From Neisseriaceae bacterium (GTDB taxonomy: Bacteria > Pseudomonadota > Gammaproteobacteria > Burkholderiales > Neisseriaceae): DNA of 6,480 nt. The position numbers and the translations under genes were made by a program. The stretch lies in the NCBI GenBank assembly GCA_017518785.1, contig JAFWUA010000014.1:1-6480 (forward strand). The letters run 5' to 3'. Positions 5,516-6,480 of this stretch are shown here, piece after piece (position 1 is the stretch's first letter; every line of letters begins with the position of its first letter). The notes beneath the pieces are model-generated. The model had not been told where the DNA came from and searched no databases. It was given only the letters and a program-made list of their open reading frames with translations.

Positions 5516-6480
5516 TTAAATCAAAATATCTTTATTATAATCATCACCAGCATTGGCACGAATTTCATCTAATGCTTGGTTAAGGTGTAACAACAAAGTA
5601 TCGCTAATAACGTTTTCTAATTCCATCGGCAATTCATGTTGCAACTCTTGAACCAATGCTGATACATGACGTTGAATCGATGTTTTAACTATTCCAGTTA
5701 CCGCATCGTTCAGATGAGGTAATAATTTTTCCATTAATTGTTGCAACAAAATATTTTCATTAACAGAAACTGTTGCCGAATACGAATCATTTTCAAGACT
5801 ACGTTTTTCTTGATGTAATCGGTCGTTGACAACTGGAATTTCTTTTAATTCAAATTGCTGAAATGATAAATCTGGCGACAAATTACGCTGATTAGCAAAA
5901 TTATTCAATTGTGCATTCTCCCCAATATGATGGTCATTGTGGTGATGGGTAGTATTTGCCTGCATAAAGCTACTTTTCGATGTCTTACTACCCGCAAATT
6001 TATTGACATTGCTATTTGCATTATCGTTTTCTATCTGATAATTAGGTTCAGACGATGCAAATAGTGATGAAGCACTTCGAGGTTTGCGTGCTGCTACTGT
6101 TCTTGGCTGCATGTTCATTTTACGGCGTTTTGCCACTTTGAAAAGAGAACTGTTTTTTGAGCTTTCTGTGGCATTATTTGCTGTTTTTATATTTGCACTA
6201 CCGGAATTTATATTATTAGTATTTATAGCTTGATTATTAATACCGTTAGTATTCATGTTGTGGACATTAGTGCTATGTGCATTCACAGCATTTATATTGG
6301 GTGATAATGGAGGTGGTGGCATATTGCGTAAAGAAGGAGTATTGCGTGCAGAAGAAAAAGTCGTGCTTACAGATAGCATTTCATCATCTTCTTCATCAAA
6401 ATTAATTGAACTATTTCTTGAAATATTGTTGGAATTATAACTAGCCTCATGCTTCGATACAGAATGACCATTATGAGGTG
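5516..6480 (-). CDS. Asn/Ser-rich, mostly disordered protein with helical C-terminal module (5' partial)
   Basis: I do not recognise this gene with certainty. The frame is open from the right edge to the TAA at 5516-5518 and gives 320 visible residues. The first ATG inside (6379) is probably not the start, because the upstream 33 residues have the same Asn/Ser/His-rich character and run to the window edge. Visible parts in order: an acidic patch FDEEDDE (27-33); PPPP near 54-57; an Asn-rich tract with repeated N-x-N and N-I-N units (about 60-105); a basic segment KVAKRRK...RKPR (114-134); a His cluster HHHNDHH (178-184); and a predicted amphipathic helical region at about 241-308 ('ILLQQLMEKLLPHLNDAVTG' onward, with regular Leu/Val spacing). 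The helix vaguely resembles the C-terminal module of DUF2486-type betaproteobacterial proteins, and the overall layout resembles PopZ-like polar scaffolds. No membrane segment or catalytic motif is visible. A cytoplasmic scaffold or adaptor is only a guess. Confidence 0.65.
   Translation of the reverse strand, partial: PHNGHSVSKHEASYNSNNISRNSSINFDEEDDEMLSVSTTFSSARNTPSLRNMPPPPLSPNINAVNAHSTNVHNMNTNGINNQAINTNNINSGSANIKTANNATESSKNSSLFKVAKRRKMNMQPRTVAARKPRSASSLFASSEPNYQIENDNANSNVNKFAGSKTSKSSFMQANTTHHHNDHHIGENAQLNNFANQRNLSPDLSFQQFELKEIPVVNDRLHQEKRSLENDSYSATVSVNENILLQQLMEKLLPHLNDAVTGIVKTSIQRHVSALVQELQHELPMELENVISDTLLLHLNQALDEIRANAGDDYNKDILI

Noticed and set aside
6377..6379. ATG at 6379 as the true start of the Asn-rich gene
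   Set aside because: The frame stays open to the window edge with the same composition, and there is no distinct ribosome site; the purine-rich stretch before it is explained by Glu/Asp codons. It cannot be fully excluded.
1..6480. CRISPR array, tRNA, rRNA, toxin-antitoxin or defence genes
   Set aside because: I found no regularly spaced repeats, cloverleaf, rRNA-like stretch or motif set supporting any of these.

Overview
This AT-rich window looks like part of the genome of a Neisseriaceae-like proteobacterium. The evidence is the housekeeping block folC - SPOR protein - cvpA, a typical proteobacterial order, plus a short repeat that behaves like a Neisseriaceae DNA uptake sequence (DUS). 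The repeat consensus AGTCTGCCGGAA matches none of the DUS dialects I remember. The closest is the Simonsiella-type AGGCTGCCTGAA, with two differences. The lineage assignment is an inference; no rRNA or other strong marker is present.

Layout from left to right. Positions 1-249 (+) hold the C-terminal end of a much larger secreted or surface protein of the Ig-like/RTX giant adhesin type, followed by a good intrinsic terminator. Positions 250-433 lie between convergent genes and hold that terminator, a perfect hairpin made of two inverted copies of the DUS-like repeat, and a small palindromic repeat. Four minus-strand genes follow, transcribed right to left: argS (5050-3332), folC (3306-2017), a SPOR-domain membrane protein (1997-1191) and cvpA (1096-434). 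The first three are closely spaced (25 bp, then 19 bp) and look like one operon. A hairpin and a tandem 12-bp repeat separate the SPOR gene from cvpA. Positions 5051-5515 are non-coding. They carry the probable argS promoter and a 131-bp MITE-like element with 19-bp perfect terminal inverted repeats and a TTGA target duplication. Positions 5516-6480 (-) hold the C-terminal 320 residues of an Asn/Ser-rich, probably disordered protein with a helical C-terminal module. Its start lies outside the window.

The four central genes do housekeeping work: arginyl-tRNA charging, folate polyglutamylation, septal peptidoglycan binding, and a CvpA membrane protein. purF, the usual partner downstream of cvpA, is absent.

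The most interesting signal is the repeat family. The 9-mer CTGCCGGAA occurs seven times in 6.5 kb. Five copies are inside genes, all in the direction of transcription. Four of these are read in the same frame as Leu-Pro-Glu, and two sit in the disordered tail of CvpA.
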